Below, one piece after another: positions 1 to 5,701 of a DNA stretch of 11,135 nt. This DNA is from Candidatus Chloroheliales bacterium (GTDB lineage Bacteria; Chloroflexota; Chloroflexia; QHBQ01). Every line of letters starts with the position of its first letter. The first letter of the stretch is position 1. A program made the translations under genes and the position numbers. The stretch lies in NCBI GenBank assembly GCA_003243865.1, contig QHBQ01000374.1, positions 1 to 11,135 on the forward strand, in the 5' to 3' direction. The notes under the pieces are model-generated. The model had not been told where the DNA came from. It saw only the letters and a program-made list of their open reading frames with translations, and did no database searches.

Positions 1-2
1 AG

Positions 3-150
3 GTTTCCGGGGGTTGGGGGCGCAGCCCCATAGCTGACCTACGTCAATGTTGCGGGTAAACTTCCTCGCTGGCAGCAATTGATCAGTGTCGCTTTCAATG
101 AGCATCGGTGTGCTTCACCAGTCGGGGCTACGCCCCCGACCCCCGGAAAC
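3..150. repeat. Inverted-repeat pair, MITE-like or palindromic intergenic element
   Basis: Two 27-nt arms, 3-29 and 124-150, are inverted copies of each other with 25 of 27 positions matching (mismatches at the 13th and 21st positions of the left arm). They start GTTTCCGGGGG and end AGCCCC, and each arm contains its own small G/C hairpin (GGGGC-TAC-GCCCC in the right arm). The 94 nt between them has no convincing ORF. The layout resembles a small non-autonomous mobile element or a paired intergenic palindrome. No target-site duplication can be judged because the left arm lies 2 nt from the window edge. Confidence 0.6.
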
Positions 151-207
151 ATTACCACCATGGCTGGCTTCAGCATGATTGATGCAGGGCGGCATTTCTC
201 CCCCAAA

Positions 208-226
208 CCCCCGCTGGGGGCTTTTT
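208..226 (+). terminator. Terminator-like hairpin with T-run
   Basis: CCCCC (208-212), loop GCT, GGGGG (216-220), then C and five T (222-226). On the plus strand this fits a short intrinsic terminator for a gene left of the window. On the minus strand the same stem is followed only by TTT, so it may also serve weakly for the 588-residue gene that ends at 270. The stem is only 5 bp, all G/C. Confidence 0.5.
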
Positions 227-236
227 GCTCTTAGCA

Positions 237-261
237 CTCAAAACTCAAAACTCAAAACTCA
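237..261. repeat. Tandem 7-nt repeat CTCAAAA, about 3.5 copies
   Basis: The unit CTCAAAA occurs three times without a break, followed by a partial CTCA. It lies between the terminator-like hairpin and the stop codon of the leftward gene at 270. No function is visible; it is a simple-sequence tract that may vary in copy number. Confidence 0.7.
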
Positions 262-269
262 GCACTGCT

Positions 270-2036
270 CTACTGCGGCGGGGCCAGCGAGGTGAAGTAA
301 TCGCGGACGTAACCCTTCAGGTTCTGGGGGATGTAGCTATTTTGCAGGTCGCTGGTGGCCTTGTCGCTGTACTGCTTGTAGACTTGCGGATAGGGTACCG
401 AGCCGTTGCCGCCGCTGCTGCCCGCGCTCTGGCCGGGGCCAGCGCCGCTGCCCGCGCCGCCGCTGCCCGAGCCGATCGGCTTGCCGCTACCGCTGCCGTT
501 GCCATTGTTGCTGCCGATGGGCAGCGGCGTGCCGCTGTTGGGGTTCTGGATTGGCTCTGGGGCGTAGATGCGGTCGCCGCCACCGAGGCTGCCGCCTGAG
601 CCGCCCTGCGATGCCGATGGTGTGCCGCTCTTGTCGGGACTGCTGCCCTGATTGCCGCTCTGTGAGCCGCCCTGGCTGCCGCTCTGCGGATTGTTGCCGG
701 GCTGGGGGTTGCCCGGCTGCGGCGTGCCGCCCTTCTGACCGGGCTGCGGTGTGCCAGCGGCGTTGGCCTGATTGCCCGCCTGGTTGCCCGACTTGGCGGG
801 GTTGTTGGCGGAGTTGTTGCCGCCCGCAACCGCAGTCCCCGCTGGCGCGGGGGTGGGCTGACCGGCCTGAGCGACTGCCTGTTCACCGTTCTGTACCTGG
901 GCCAGCGCCTGCTGCAACTGCTGCTGCGCGGCAATGGACTGGGCGGCGTTGGCCACCTGCCCAGCCGCATCATCGAGCGCCTGGCGGGCAGCGTTGAGGT
1001 CACCCTTCTTCAGCGCATCGGCCACCCGTTGCAGCTTGGCGGCCAGCGTAGGGTCAACGTTGGCGAGCGCCTGGGCCGCCTGTGACATGGCAGCTTGCAG
1101 GTTGGTTAGCTGGTCGGGGCGCAGGCTGGGGATGTTGTTGGCGAGGTCGTGCAGCCCCTGGGCGGCATCCTGGAAGTTGCCCAGTTGCAGGTTGTTGGCG
1201 ATCGCCTGGATAGCCGGGTCGGTGAACTTACCTAGCTCCTGGCCGAGCCGATTGAGCGCCTCCTTCTCGGCGAGGCTGGCGGGGTCTTGCAGCTTCTTGA
1301 GGTTCTCTTCGGTCTGCTGCATCCGCGCCAGCGCCTGTTCGCGGCTGAGGTTGCCATTGGCAAGGTCGTGGCGCAGGGCCTCGATTTCGGTGAGCAACTG
1401 CTGGCGTACTGGGTCGTCGGCATTGGGCGCTTGCTCGATCTCGTGCTGTACCTGCTGGATTTTGTCGGCCACGTTTTGCTGGGTTGCTTTTACCGCTTCG
1501 CGCTGGCGGGCAGCCGCCTCAAGTGGGTTGGGCGCGAACATCGCCAGCAGCAGCAGCACGCTGAGCGCGACAGTGAAGGTCAGATCACGGCGGGCGATGC
1601 GGATGGGGAAGGCGTGACGGATGTCGGCGCTGCCAGCGGCATGGGCGGCGTCCGCCGCTTGCAACGCCACCATCGTACCCTGCGCCCGCCGGTTGTGCGC
1701 GTCCACTGCGGTGCTGAGACGCTCGTTGAGGTTGAGCGCCTGGTCTATGCGACGGGCGATTTCGATGCGCGGACGGGGGCGGAGAAAGGCGAAGATGAAG
1801 TTGAGCGCGAGGGTTAGCGCGACCAGCCCACCAATCAGCTGCCACACTTGGGTGCGAGTGTAGACTGGCCAGATACGCGCCGCCACCGCCGCCAATGCCC
1901 CCAGCGCCAGGCCCGCGCCGACGGCAATTGGCAAACCGCGAATCGCCTCCTGCCAGCGCAGCCGCCGCTCCAGCCGCCGCAGGTCGGTCAGCAAATCGTC
2001 ATAGACCGCCTGGGTATCAATAATCCGCATACTCAT
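270..2036 (-). CDS. Membrane-anchored coiled-coil protein with Gly/Ser/Asn/Gln-rich region
   Basis: 588 residues, function unknown. Residues 34-54 and 64-85 form a likely hairpin of membrane helices, and a third helix spans 152-168. Between them is RIEIARRIDQALNLNERLST (90-109), which resembles large membrane proteins of the DUF4175 type often found near MoxR/DUF58 genes; this comparison is from memory. Residues 170-390 are Ala/Gln/Leu-rich and predicted helical or coiled coil. Residues 395-547 are low complexity (Gly, Ser, Asn, Pro, Gln). The last 42 residues (547-588) look conserved again, with the tail YVRDYFTSLAPPQ. I chose the ATG at 2036 because GGAG lies 8 nt upstream; an open frame to 2237 runs through a palindromic repeat and the promoter candidate, so it is rejected. 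It is transcribed away from the YCII gene. Confidence is high for the gene, low for its role. Confidence 0.85.
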   Translation of the reverse strand: MSMRIIDTQAVYDDLLTDLRRLERRLRWQEAIRGLPIAVGAGLALGALAAVAARIWPVYTRTQVWQLIGGLVALTLALNFIFAFLRPRPRIEIARRIDQALNLNERLSTAVDAHNRRAQGTMVALQAADAAHAAGSADIRHAFPIRIARRDLTFTVALSVLLLLAMFAPNPLEAAARQREAVKATQQNVADKIQQVQHEIEQAPNADDPVRQQLLTEIEALRHDLANGNLSREQALARMQQTEENLKKLQDPASLAEKEALNRLGQELGKFTDPAIQAIANNLQLGNFQDAAQGLHDLANNIPSLRPDQLTNLQAAMSQAAQALANVDPTLAAKLQRVADALKKGDLNAARQALDDAAGQVANAAQSIAAQQQLQQALAQVQNGEQAVAQAGQPTPAPAGTAVAGGNNSANNPAKSGNQAGNQANAAGTPQPGQKGGTPQPGNPQPGNNPQSGSQGGSQSGNQGSSPDKSGTPSASQGGSGGSLGGGDRIYAPEPIQNPNSGTPLPIGSNNGNGSGSGKPIGSGSGGAGSGAGPGQSAGSSGGNGSVPYPQVYKQYSDKATSDLQNSYIPQNLKGYVRDYFTSLAPPQ

Positions 2037-2044
2037 CGGGCAAA

Positions 2045-2048
2045 CTCC
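2045..2048 (-). promoter_or_regulatory. Ribosome binding site fixing the start of the 588-residue gene
   Basis: GGAG on the minus strand, 8 nt before the ATG at 2034-2036. The next ATG (2028-2030) would be 14 nt away, so the first is preferred. This site argues against the 67-residue longer open frame. Confidence 0.65.
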
Positions 2049-2050
2049 AG

Positions 2051-2095
2051 ATTCGTTGATGGCTCCTCCCCAAAGGGGGAGGCGGGGTGGGGGAG
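2051..2095. repeat. REP-like palindromic repeat, copy 1
   Basis: Stem CCTCCCC (2065-2071), loop AAAG, GGGGAGG (2076-2082), followed by a CGGGGTGGGGG tail. The flank ATTCGTTGATGGCTC and the tail match a second copy at 5402-5455 (AATCGTTCGGCTC, stem, GCGGGTGGCGG). The stem arms differ in sequence but remain complementary, as expected for a structure-conserved repeat. It lies in the probable 5' leader of the 588-residue gene. Confidence 0.55.
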
Positions 2096-2171
2096 TGCCT
2101 TGCGCGGCATACACCCACTCAAGCCCGCGTTCTTCCCTGCTGCGCTCACAATTTGGAATAATGGCAACTCT

Positions 2172-2199
2172 GTTATAACATATAGACGCTGGATCGCAA
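2172..2199 (-). promoter_or_regulatory. Sigma-70-type promoter candidate for the 588-residue gene
   Basis: On the minus strand TTGCGA (2194-2199) and TATAAC (2172-2177) are separated by 16 nt; matches to consensus are 4/6 and 5/6. This would give a leader of roughly 130 nt containing the REP-like copy. The 353-nt intergenic region 2037-2389 thus holds this promoter, the repeat, and the divergent promoter of the YCII gene; nothing else is evident there. Confidence 0.45.
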
Positions 2200-2253
2200 A
2201 GGTAGGTTGCACATATATTACGCAAACGAGAGGGCAAACGGTTCAGATGTCGC

Positions 2254-2283
2254 TTGCCTTCTAAAAAGCCGGTATGATATACT
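2254..2283 (+). promoter_or_regulatory. Sigma-70-type promoter candidate for the YCII-domain gene
   Basis: TTGCCT (2254-2259) and TATACT (2278-2283) are separated by 18 nt; matches are 4/6 and 5/6. The implied start near 2290 gives a leader of about 100 nt. An overlapping TATGAT (2273-2278) is a poorer choice because its spacing would be 13 nt. Confidence 0.45.
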
Positions 2284-2378
2284 GGCCCCAGACTGCGGCA
2301 AAGCTGGGAGCGCCCAGGTTTAGCGCATTGGGAGGCGCGATCGTTACTTTCGTAAATCTATAGTGAAGCAAACTCAAA

Positions 2379-2382
2379 GGAG
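2379..2382 (+). promoter_or_regulatory. Ribosome binding site fixing the start of the YCII-domain gene
   Basis: GGAG inside AAAGGAGA (2376-2383), 7 nt before the ATG at 2390. The upstream in-frame ATG at 2363 would place this site inside the coding region and has no comparable site of its own. Confidence 0.75.
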
Positions 2383-2389
2383 AAGCAAG

Positions 2390-2704
2390 ATGGCAAACTA
2401 CGTACTGATTTACAATGACGGCAAGCTGCCGAAGACCGACGCAGAAAACGAAGTGATTATGGCGGCGTGGGTCAAATGGTTCGGCGACATCGGCGCGGCG
2501 CTGATTGATGCTGGCAATCCTTTCGGTAAGTCCACAGCAGTTGCCACCGATGGCACCGTCCAGGCGGGCGCACCGTCCGGTTTGACTGGCTACACGATCC
2601 TGAGCGCGGACAGTCTGGATGCCGCCACCGCATGGGCTAAGAACTGCCCCCACCTATCCAGCGGGGGCATCGTCGAAGTCTACGAGACCCTTCAGGTGAT
2701 GTAA
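2390..2704 (+). CDS. YCII-related domain protein
   Basis: 104 residues, the usual length for a stand-alone YCII-related (YciI/DGPF type) protein, a small cytosolic ferredoxin-like alpha/beta fold. Visible signs are the opening strand ANYVLIYND, a helix with WVKWFGDIGAALID, the central GYTILSADSLDAATAWAKNC segment, and the closing PHLSSGGIVEVYETLQVM, which gives the family's typical His-containing loop and final strand. Relatives are mostly uncharacterised; some act as small dehalogenase- or muconolactone-isomerase-like enzymes or fuse to sigma factors, so no reaction is assigned. It is the only plus-strand gene here, has its own promoter and strong ribosome binding site, and converges with the SLH gene 53 nt downstream. 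It is probably unrelated functionally to its neighbours. Confidence 0.88.
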   Translation: MANYVLIYNDGKLPKTDAENEVIMAAWVKWFGDIGAALIDAGNPFGKSTAVATDGTVQAGAPSGLTGYTILSADSLDAATAWAKNCPHLSSGGIVEVYETLQVM

Positions 2705-2730
2705 CGGGATGGGGCTGCCAAATGCAAAAC

Positions 2731-2762
2731 AGTAGGGGCGCACTAATCCGTGCGCCCCTACT
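2731..2762 (-). terminator. 13-bp perfect palindrome between convergent genes
   Basis: AGTAGGGGCGCAC (2731-2743), loop TAATCC, GTGCGCCCCTACT (2750-2762). On the minus strand the hairpin is followed by GTTTTGCATTT, a modest T-rich tract, so it can end the SLH transcript. On the plus strand it lies 26 nt after the YCII stop but lacks a T-run. It contains the SLH stop codon (2758-2760). The GTAGGGGCG...CGCCCCTAC form is typical of dispersed intergenic palindromes, so it may be a repeat reused as a terminator. Confidence 0.6.
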
Positions 2763-3729
2763 CATGCCTCATGCCTAAAGGGGTAGTCACGCCTTTGTAG
2801 ACGATTTGGGCCATTTCGTCGCGGCGGATGTTGTTGTTCGGCCTGAAGGTGCCATCGGGGTAGCCGTTGATGACCCCCTTGTTGTGCGCCGTCTCGATGC
2901 TGACGTAGAAGATGTTGGTGTTCGGCACATCGCTGAAGGTCTGCCCACCGCCGGTGGGGGTAAAGAGCGGATAGTGGGCAGCGTTGACCACCAGCTTGGT
3001 AAGCTGGGCGCGGGTAATGGGAATGTTCGGCAGGTAGCAAGGATAGGTGGCGCCGTGCGCGGTGCAGCCGGGCGCGTCAAAGCCGCTGAGGATGCCCGCA
3101 TGGAAGCCAGTTTCGATGTAGACGTAGGCGAAGTAGCTGGATGGCACATCGGTGAAGTCGGGGCCGCCTGTCGGGGTGTAGAACGGGATGCCGAAGCCTA
3201 GCACTACCACCTTGGCGAACTGGGCGCGCGTGGAAGTGCCAGCCGGTGAGTAGTGGGTGGGGTCGGTGCCGTTGACCACGCCGCGACAGTAGAGGTAGAT
3301 GATTGCCCCGCGGAAGACGTTACCGCTGATGTCCACGAAGGGAACAGGGCAGGTAGTTGGGGTTGGCCCGCCGGGCGTGTTGGTCGGTGCCGGGGTGTCG
3401 GTTGGGATCGGGGTGAAGGTCGGCACCGGCGTGTTGGTGGGGCCGCCCGGCGTATTGGTTGGCACCGGGGTGTTGAACGGCTGGCGGTAGCCCATGCTGG
3501 CACGATAGCTGGCGCTGCCGCTGTTGCCCGCCACCGGCTGGCCGATGGTCGCGCCGAGACGGTAGTTGGTTGAGGCTGCGCCCTCGCCGCCGCCCGCGCC
3601 AATTTGACTCCAGTTGATGGCATAGTTGGCCGAGCTAGCCGCCAGGGTGGTGCTGACGATGAGCAGACCAGCGACCAGTTGGAGCAAGCTAGCGCGTAGC
3701 CAGCGGCGGGGGTTGAGTTGTTTGTTCAT
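2758..3729 (-). CDS. Exported SLH-domain surface protein with Pro/Thr linker
   Basis: 323 residues. A basic N-terminus and hydrophobic stretch (about 12-31, ending TLAASSA) form a signal peptide. Residues 36-85 carry a pattern (YRLGATIGQPVAG, then SYRASMGYRQPF) seen in many exported bacterial proteins. Residues 86-125 are a Pro/Thr linker of TPxx units, typical of Chloroflexota surface proteins. Three S-layer-homology repeats follow: about 131-178 (VDISGNVFRGAIIYLYCRG), 193-250 (FTDVPSSYFAYVYIET) and 265-315 (FSDVPNTNIFYVSIET, GYPDGTFRPNNNI, RRDEMAQIVYKG). SLH domains usually bind secondary cell-wall polymer or the S-layer, so this is a likely anchor or envelope protein. It begins 33 nt after the fibre-like gene and is probably in its operon; a GTGAG site lies 8 nt before the ATG. 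The last residues and the stop fall in short repeats. Confidence 0.9.
   Translation of the reverse strand: MNKQLNPRRWLRASLLQLVAGLLIVSTTLAASSANYAINWSQIGAGGGEGAASTNYRLGATIGQPVAGNSGSASYRASMGYRQPFNTPVPTNTPGGPTNTPVPTFTPIPTDTPAPTNTPGGPTPTTCPVPFVDISGNVFRGAIIYLYCRGVVNGTDPTHYSPAGTSTRAQFAKVVVLGFGIPFYTPTGGPDFTDVPSSYFAYVYIETGFHAGILSGFDAPGCTAHGATYPCYLPNIPITRAQLTKLVVNAAHYPLFTPTGGGQTFSDVPNTNIFYVSIETAHNKGVINGYPDGTFRPNNNIRRDEMAQIVYKGVTTPLGMRHE
2761..2774. repeat. 7-nt direct duplication at the end of the SLH gene
   Basis: CTCATGC occurs twice in tandem, directly beside and partly within the palindrome at 2731-2762. On the minus strand it encodes the final GMRHE residues of the SLH protein, so the C-terminus looks extended or rewritten by repeat sequence. 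Confidence 0.6.
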
Positions 3730-3762
3730 TACGGATGCTCACTTTCTAGTAGTGAAGGCTTC

Positions 3763-5355
3763 TTACTTGAGGTTGATGAACACCGTGGCGTAGCCATTCT
3801 TGTCGGGCGCGCTGATAACCTTGCCGATGATGTTGTCTGCGCCCTGAACCTTGCCAACACTGCCATCAGCAACGAAGCCCAGATGGTCGCCAACACTGGC
3901 GCTGCCAACCTTCATCTGCACCGCACCGAGGATGGTGACGTAGGCATGGTCGCCAGGTTTAATCTCGCTAGCGGCGCCGTCAATGCCGGTGCGATCCGTC
4001 TGGCCCTGCTTTTCGACCGTGAGCCGCGTGGTCAGCACCCCGATGGCGAGGTTAGCATTGTGCTGGTCAGCCTTGACTACGCCGATGACCGTTGCGCCAT
4101 CCGCCTGAGTGATGTTGCCGTCGGCGGCTAGCACGTCACCGATTTGCGCTGGCTCGCTGCCATCGTACTTCACCTCGACCCCGTAGCCAGCAGCAGTGAC
4201 GTTGGTGCCGTGGATGTGAGCATTGCCGTAGAGAGTGTAGGCGGTGTCACCGGAGGGATTGGGGGCGAAGATCGCGTAGGAAGTGCCAGCGGTGTTGCGA
4301 CCAGCCACCACCAGGCCGATGCCGCTGCCTGGCAGCGCTGGCGCCCCACCACCGACCGCGACGACGCCGGTGCTGCTGTTCCCATTGCTGTAGAAGTACC
4401 CGCCAAGGCCATTGCTGACGGTGGAATTGCCCCACACTCCGTTGCTGCCGTTGAATACTCCGCCGTAGCCTGAAGTTGAGGCGCCATAACCGACCACGCC
4501 ATTAGTGCCAGTGAAGACGCCGCCGACGCCACTCGAGTCGGCGCTAACACCAACTACGCCCGCGCTTGCCTCGCCAGCAGTCGAGGTGTCGGACGTGCCA
4601 TAAACACCCCAGCCGGGACTGGAAGCGAAGATCCCGATCTGGGCGCCGCTGCCACCACCGCTGTTGCGGAAGTATCCACCATAGCCGTTGGAGGAACCTG
4701 TCGAGCTGGCATTGCCCCACACTGCGGTTGCACCGCTGCCGTACAGCCCGGCGTTGAAGCTGTCAGTGAGGTCGGTGTTAAGGCCATTGATTACGCCGGG
4801 GTAGGTGGTGTTGTGATAGTTACCGGCGGTAATCGCGCCGGGGGCAAGGCTGAGGGCGTAGGGTGCCGCGGTCAGCTCGAAGCGCGGCGCCATCTCCGCA
4901 TCGCTGCCCACCGTGATGCCGAGATAGAATTTGACCGAGAAGTTGTTGACGTTGAACTGGTTGGTTGTGCCCAGCTTGTAAGTGAACAGCCCGTTGCTGT
5001 CGGGGGTGATAGTGACAGGACCCTCGGTAAAGAGGGGAGTGCCGCCGGTGGGAACCGTATAAAGCTTGAAGGTGACAGGGACCGCGGTGATAATTGGCTG
5101 GCCGCTGGGGTTGGTAAGGCGACCTTGCACGGTGATGCCGTAGGGGGCCTGGTCGGCGGGCTGGGCAGGCTGGCCCTTGCCCGCAGTCATGCCCGGCTGG
5201 CCGGGGGCCTTGTCCAACTGGGCACTGATACTAGCCTGAACCTGGGCGACGGGCCGCGTGGCGGGGGCGGCCTGCGCCCCGCTGACAAACTGGCCGACCA
5301 CAATCATGATTGCCACCACGAAGGCGGCGAGGGCGGAAATACGGTTGAGTTTCAC
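3763..5355 (-). CDS. Secreted glycine-rich repeat, fibre-like surface protein
   Basis: 530 residues from the GTG start. MKLNR plus a hydrophobic stretch to about residue 25, then SGAQA-AP, form a clear signal peptide. A linker (30-70) leads to a strand-rich domain (72-170; GITVQGRLTNPSGQPI, FKLYTVPTGG, NGLFTYKLG, FYLGITVG, MAPRFELTAAPYALSL), a common module of exported bacterial proteins. Residues 200-335 repeat a GxGGxF...NGVxG pattern, with F281, F301 and F321 exactly 20 residues apart, suggesting a beta-solenoid or fibre. The C-terminal part (390-530; IGDVLAAD, VIGVVKAD, LGAVQMKV, VGDHLGF, IIGKVI) resembles modules that close tail-fibre-like bacterial proteins. Its role is probably surface structure or adhesion; the partner and ligand are unknown. 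An SLH gene follows at 33 nt. The frame is open upstream to 5661 with no stop, so an N-terminally longer product is possible. Confidence 0.85.
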   Translation of the reverse strand: MKLNRISALAAFVVAIMIVVGQFVSGAQAAPATRPVAQVQASISAQLDKAPGQPGMTAGKGQPAQPADQAPYGITVQGRLTNPSGQPIITAVPVTFKLYTVPTGGTPLFTEGPVTITPDSNGLFTYKLGTTNQFNVNNFSVKFYLGITVGSDAEMAPRFELTAAPYALSLAPGAITAGNYHNTTYPGVINGLNTDLTDSFNAGLYGSGATAVWGNASSTGSSNGYGGYFRNSGGGSGAQIGIFASSPGWGVYGTSDTSTAGEASAGVVGVSADSSGVGGVFTGTNGVVGYGASTSGYGGVFNGSNGVWGNSTVSNGLGGYFYSNGNSSTGVVAVGGGAPALPGSGIGLVVAGRNTAGTSYAIFAPNPSGDTAYTLYGNAHIHGTNVTAAGYGVEVKYDGSEPAQIGDVLAADGNITQADGATVIGVVKADQHNANLAIGVLTTRLTVEKQGQTDRTGIDGAASEIKPGDHAYVTILGAVQMKVGSASVGDHLGFVADGSVGKVQGADNIIGKVISAPDKNGYATVFINLK

Positions 5356-5619
5356 TACTTTGTTCCTTTCTGCTAAACCGGTTGAGAGCTCAGTTGAACG
5401 GGAATCGTTCGGCTCATCCTCCTCGCCAATCGGCGAGGAGGCGGGTGGCGGTGTGGATTGACGCTGCACGATGAAGGCGGTCAGATCACTGAACGCAGTG
5501 AAGTAGCGGCGCTCCCTGGAAGCCAGGTGCTCCACCGAGCCACGCCACTGCCCCAGCTCTCTACCAGCGTCTAGCTCCCCCCAGATGCGGACGATGAAGA
5601 GATGCTCCACTCGCGCCAC
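5356..5619 (-). CDS. Small upstream domain in frame with the fibre gene (partial or fused)
   Basis: Starting at GTG 5617-5619, with GGGGG 9 nt upstream, this 88-codon stretch runs straight into the fibre gene with no stop. Its first 55 residues look like a genuine compact domain: HLFIVRIWGELD, WRGSVEHLAS, RRYF, LTAFIVQR. I recall short stand-alone Chloroflexota proteins with this F-VRIW...WRG-VEH...YF...FI pattern, function unknown. The remaining 30 residues (STPPPASSPIGEEDEPND onward) are encoded by a palindromic repeat and do not look like a protein domain. It is either a small gene whose stop was lost, or the cytoplasmic N-terminus of a membrane-anchored fusion. The first reading is favoured because the downstream GTG has its own ribosome binding site and signal peptide. 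Confidence 0.5.
5363..5369 (-). promoter_or_regulatory. Ribosome binding site deciding the GTG start of the fibre gene
   Basis: AAAGGAA on the minus strand; its AGGA core is 8 nt before GTG (5353-5355). The codons after it give MKLNRISALAAF, a textbook signal-peptide start. This supports translation from inside the longer open frame. Confidence 0.7.
5402..5455. repeat. REP-like palindromic repeat, copy 2, inside an open frame
   Basis: Stem CCTCCTCGCC (5418-5427), loop AATC, GGCGAGGAGG (5432-5441): a perfect 10-bp stem followed by GCGGGTGGCGG. Flank and tail match the copy at 2051-2095, in the same orientation. On the minus strand it encodes the linker PPPASSPIGEEDEP between the small domain and the fibre gene. 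Confidence 0.6.
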
Positions 5620-5625
5620 AATGTC

Positions 5626-5669
5626 AATCCCCCTTGTCCTCATCACCACGGGTGAAGACAAGGGGGATT
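5626..5669. promoter_or_regulatory. 13-bp inverted repeat in the leader of the surface-protein unit
   Basis: AATCCCCCTTGTC (5626-5638) and GACAAGGGGGATT (5657-5669) are perfect inverted copies with an 18-nt spacer that contains a further TCACC/GGTGA pair. Its right arm overlaps the -10 element by 3 nt, and its left arm holds the GGGGG that would serve as ribosome binding site for GTG 5619. It could be an operator, an mRNA hairpin hiding that site, or a dispersed palindrome; there is no T-run to make it an intrinsic terminator. Confidence 0.55.
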
Positions 5670-5672
5670 ATA
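5667..5672 (-). promoter_or_regulatory. -10 element candidate for the fibre/SLH unit
   Basis: Perfect TATAAT on the minus strand, 30 nt after the stop of the BTAD regulator gene. I see no convincing -35 hexamer at 16-18 nt, so the promoter may need an activator or the match may be chance. Confidence 0.4.
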
Positions 5673-5701
5673 GCGCAGCGGTCTCGCAAAACTCTCCCAT
5701 G

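Noticed and set aside
237..261. CRISPR-like array
   Set aside because: The repeats are 7 nt with no spacers; this is a simple tandem repeat.
317..1003. Long Arg/Ala-rich open frames on either strand over the 588-residue gene, and similar ones over 3204-3623, 4170-4553 and 9363-10157
   Set aside because: They are alternative frames of GC-rich genes with biased, domain-free composition, and each lies wholly over a better-supported gene.
2037..2237. 67-residue N-terminal extension of the 588-residue protein
   Set aside because: It runs through the promoter candidate and the palindromic repeat, has no protein-like composition, and the ATG at 2036 has GGAG at 8 nt.
5620..5661. TTG start at 5661 for the small domain/fibre frame
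   Set aside because: It lies inside the inverted repeat, at the expected transcript start, with no ribosome binding site; GTG 5619 is better.
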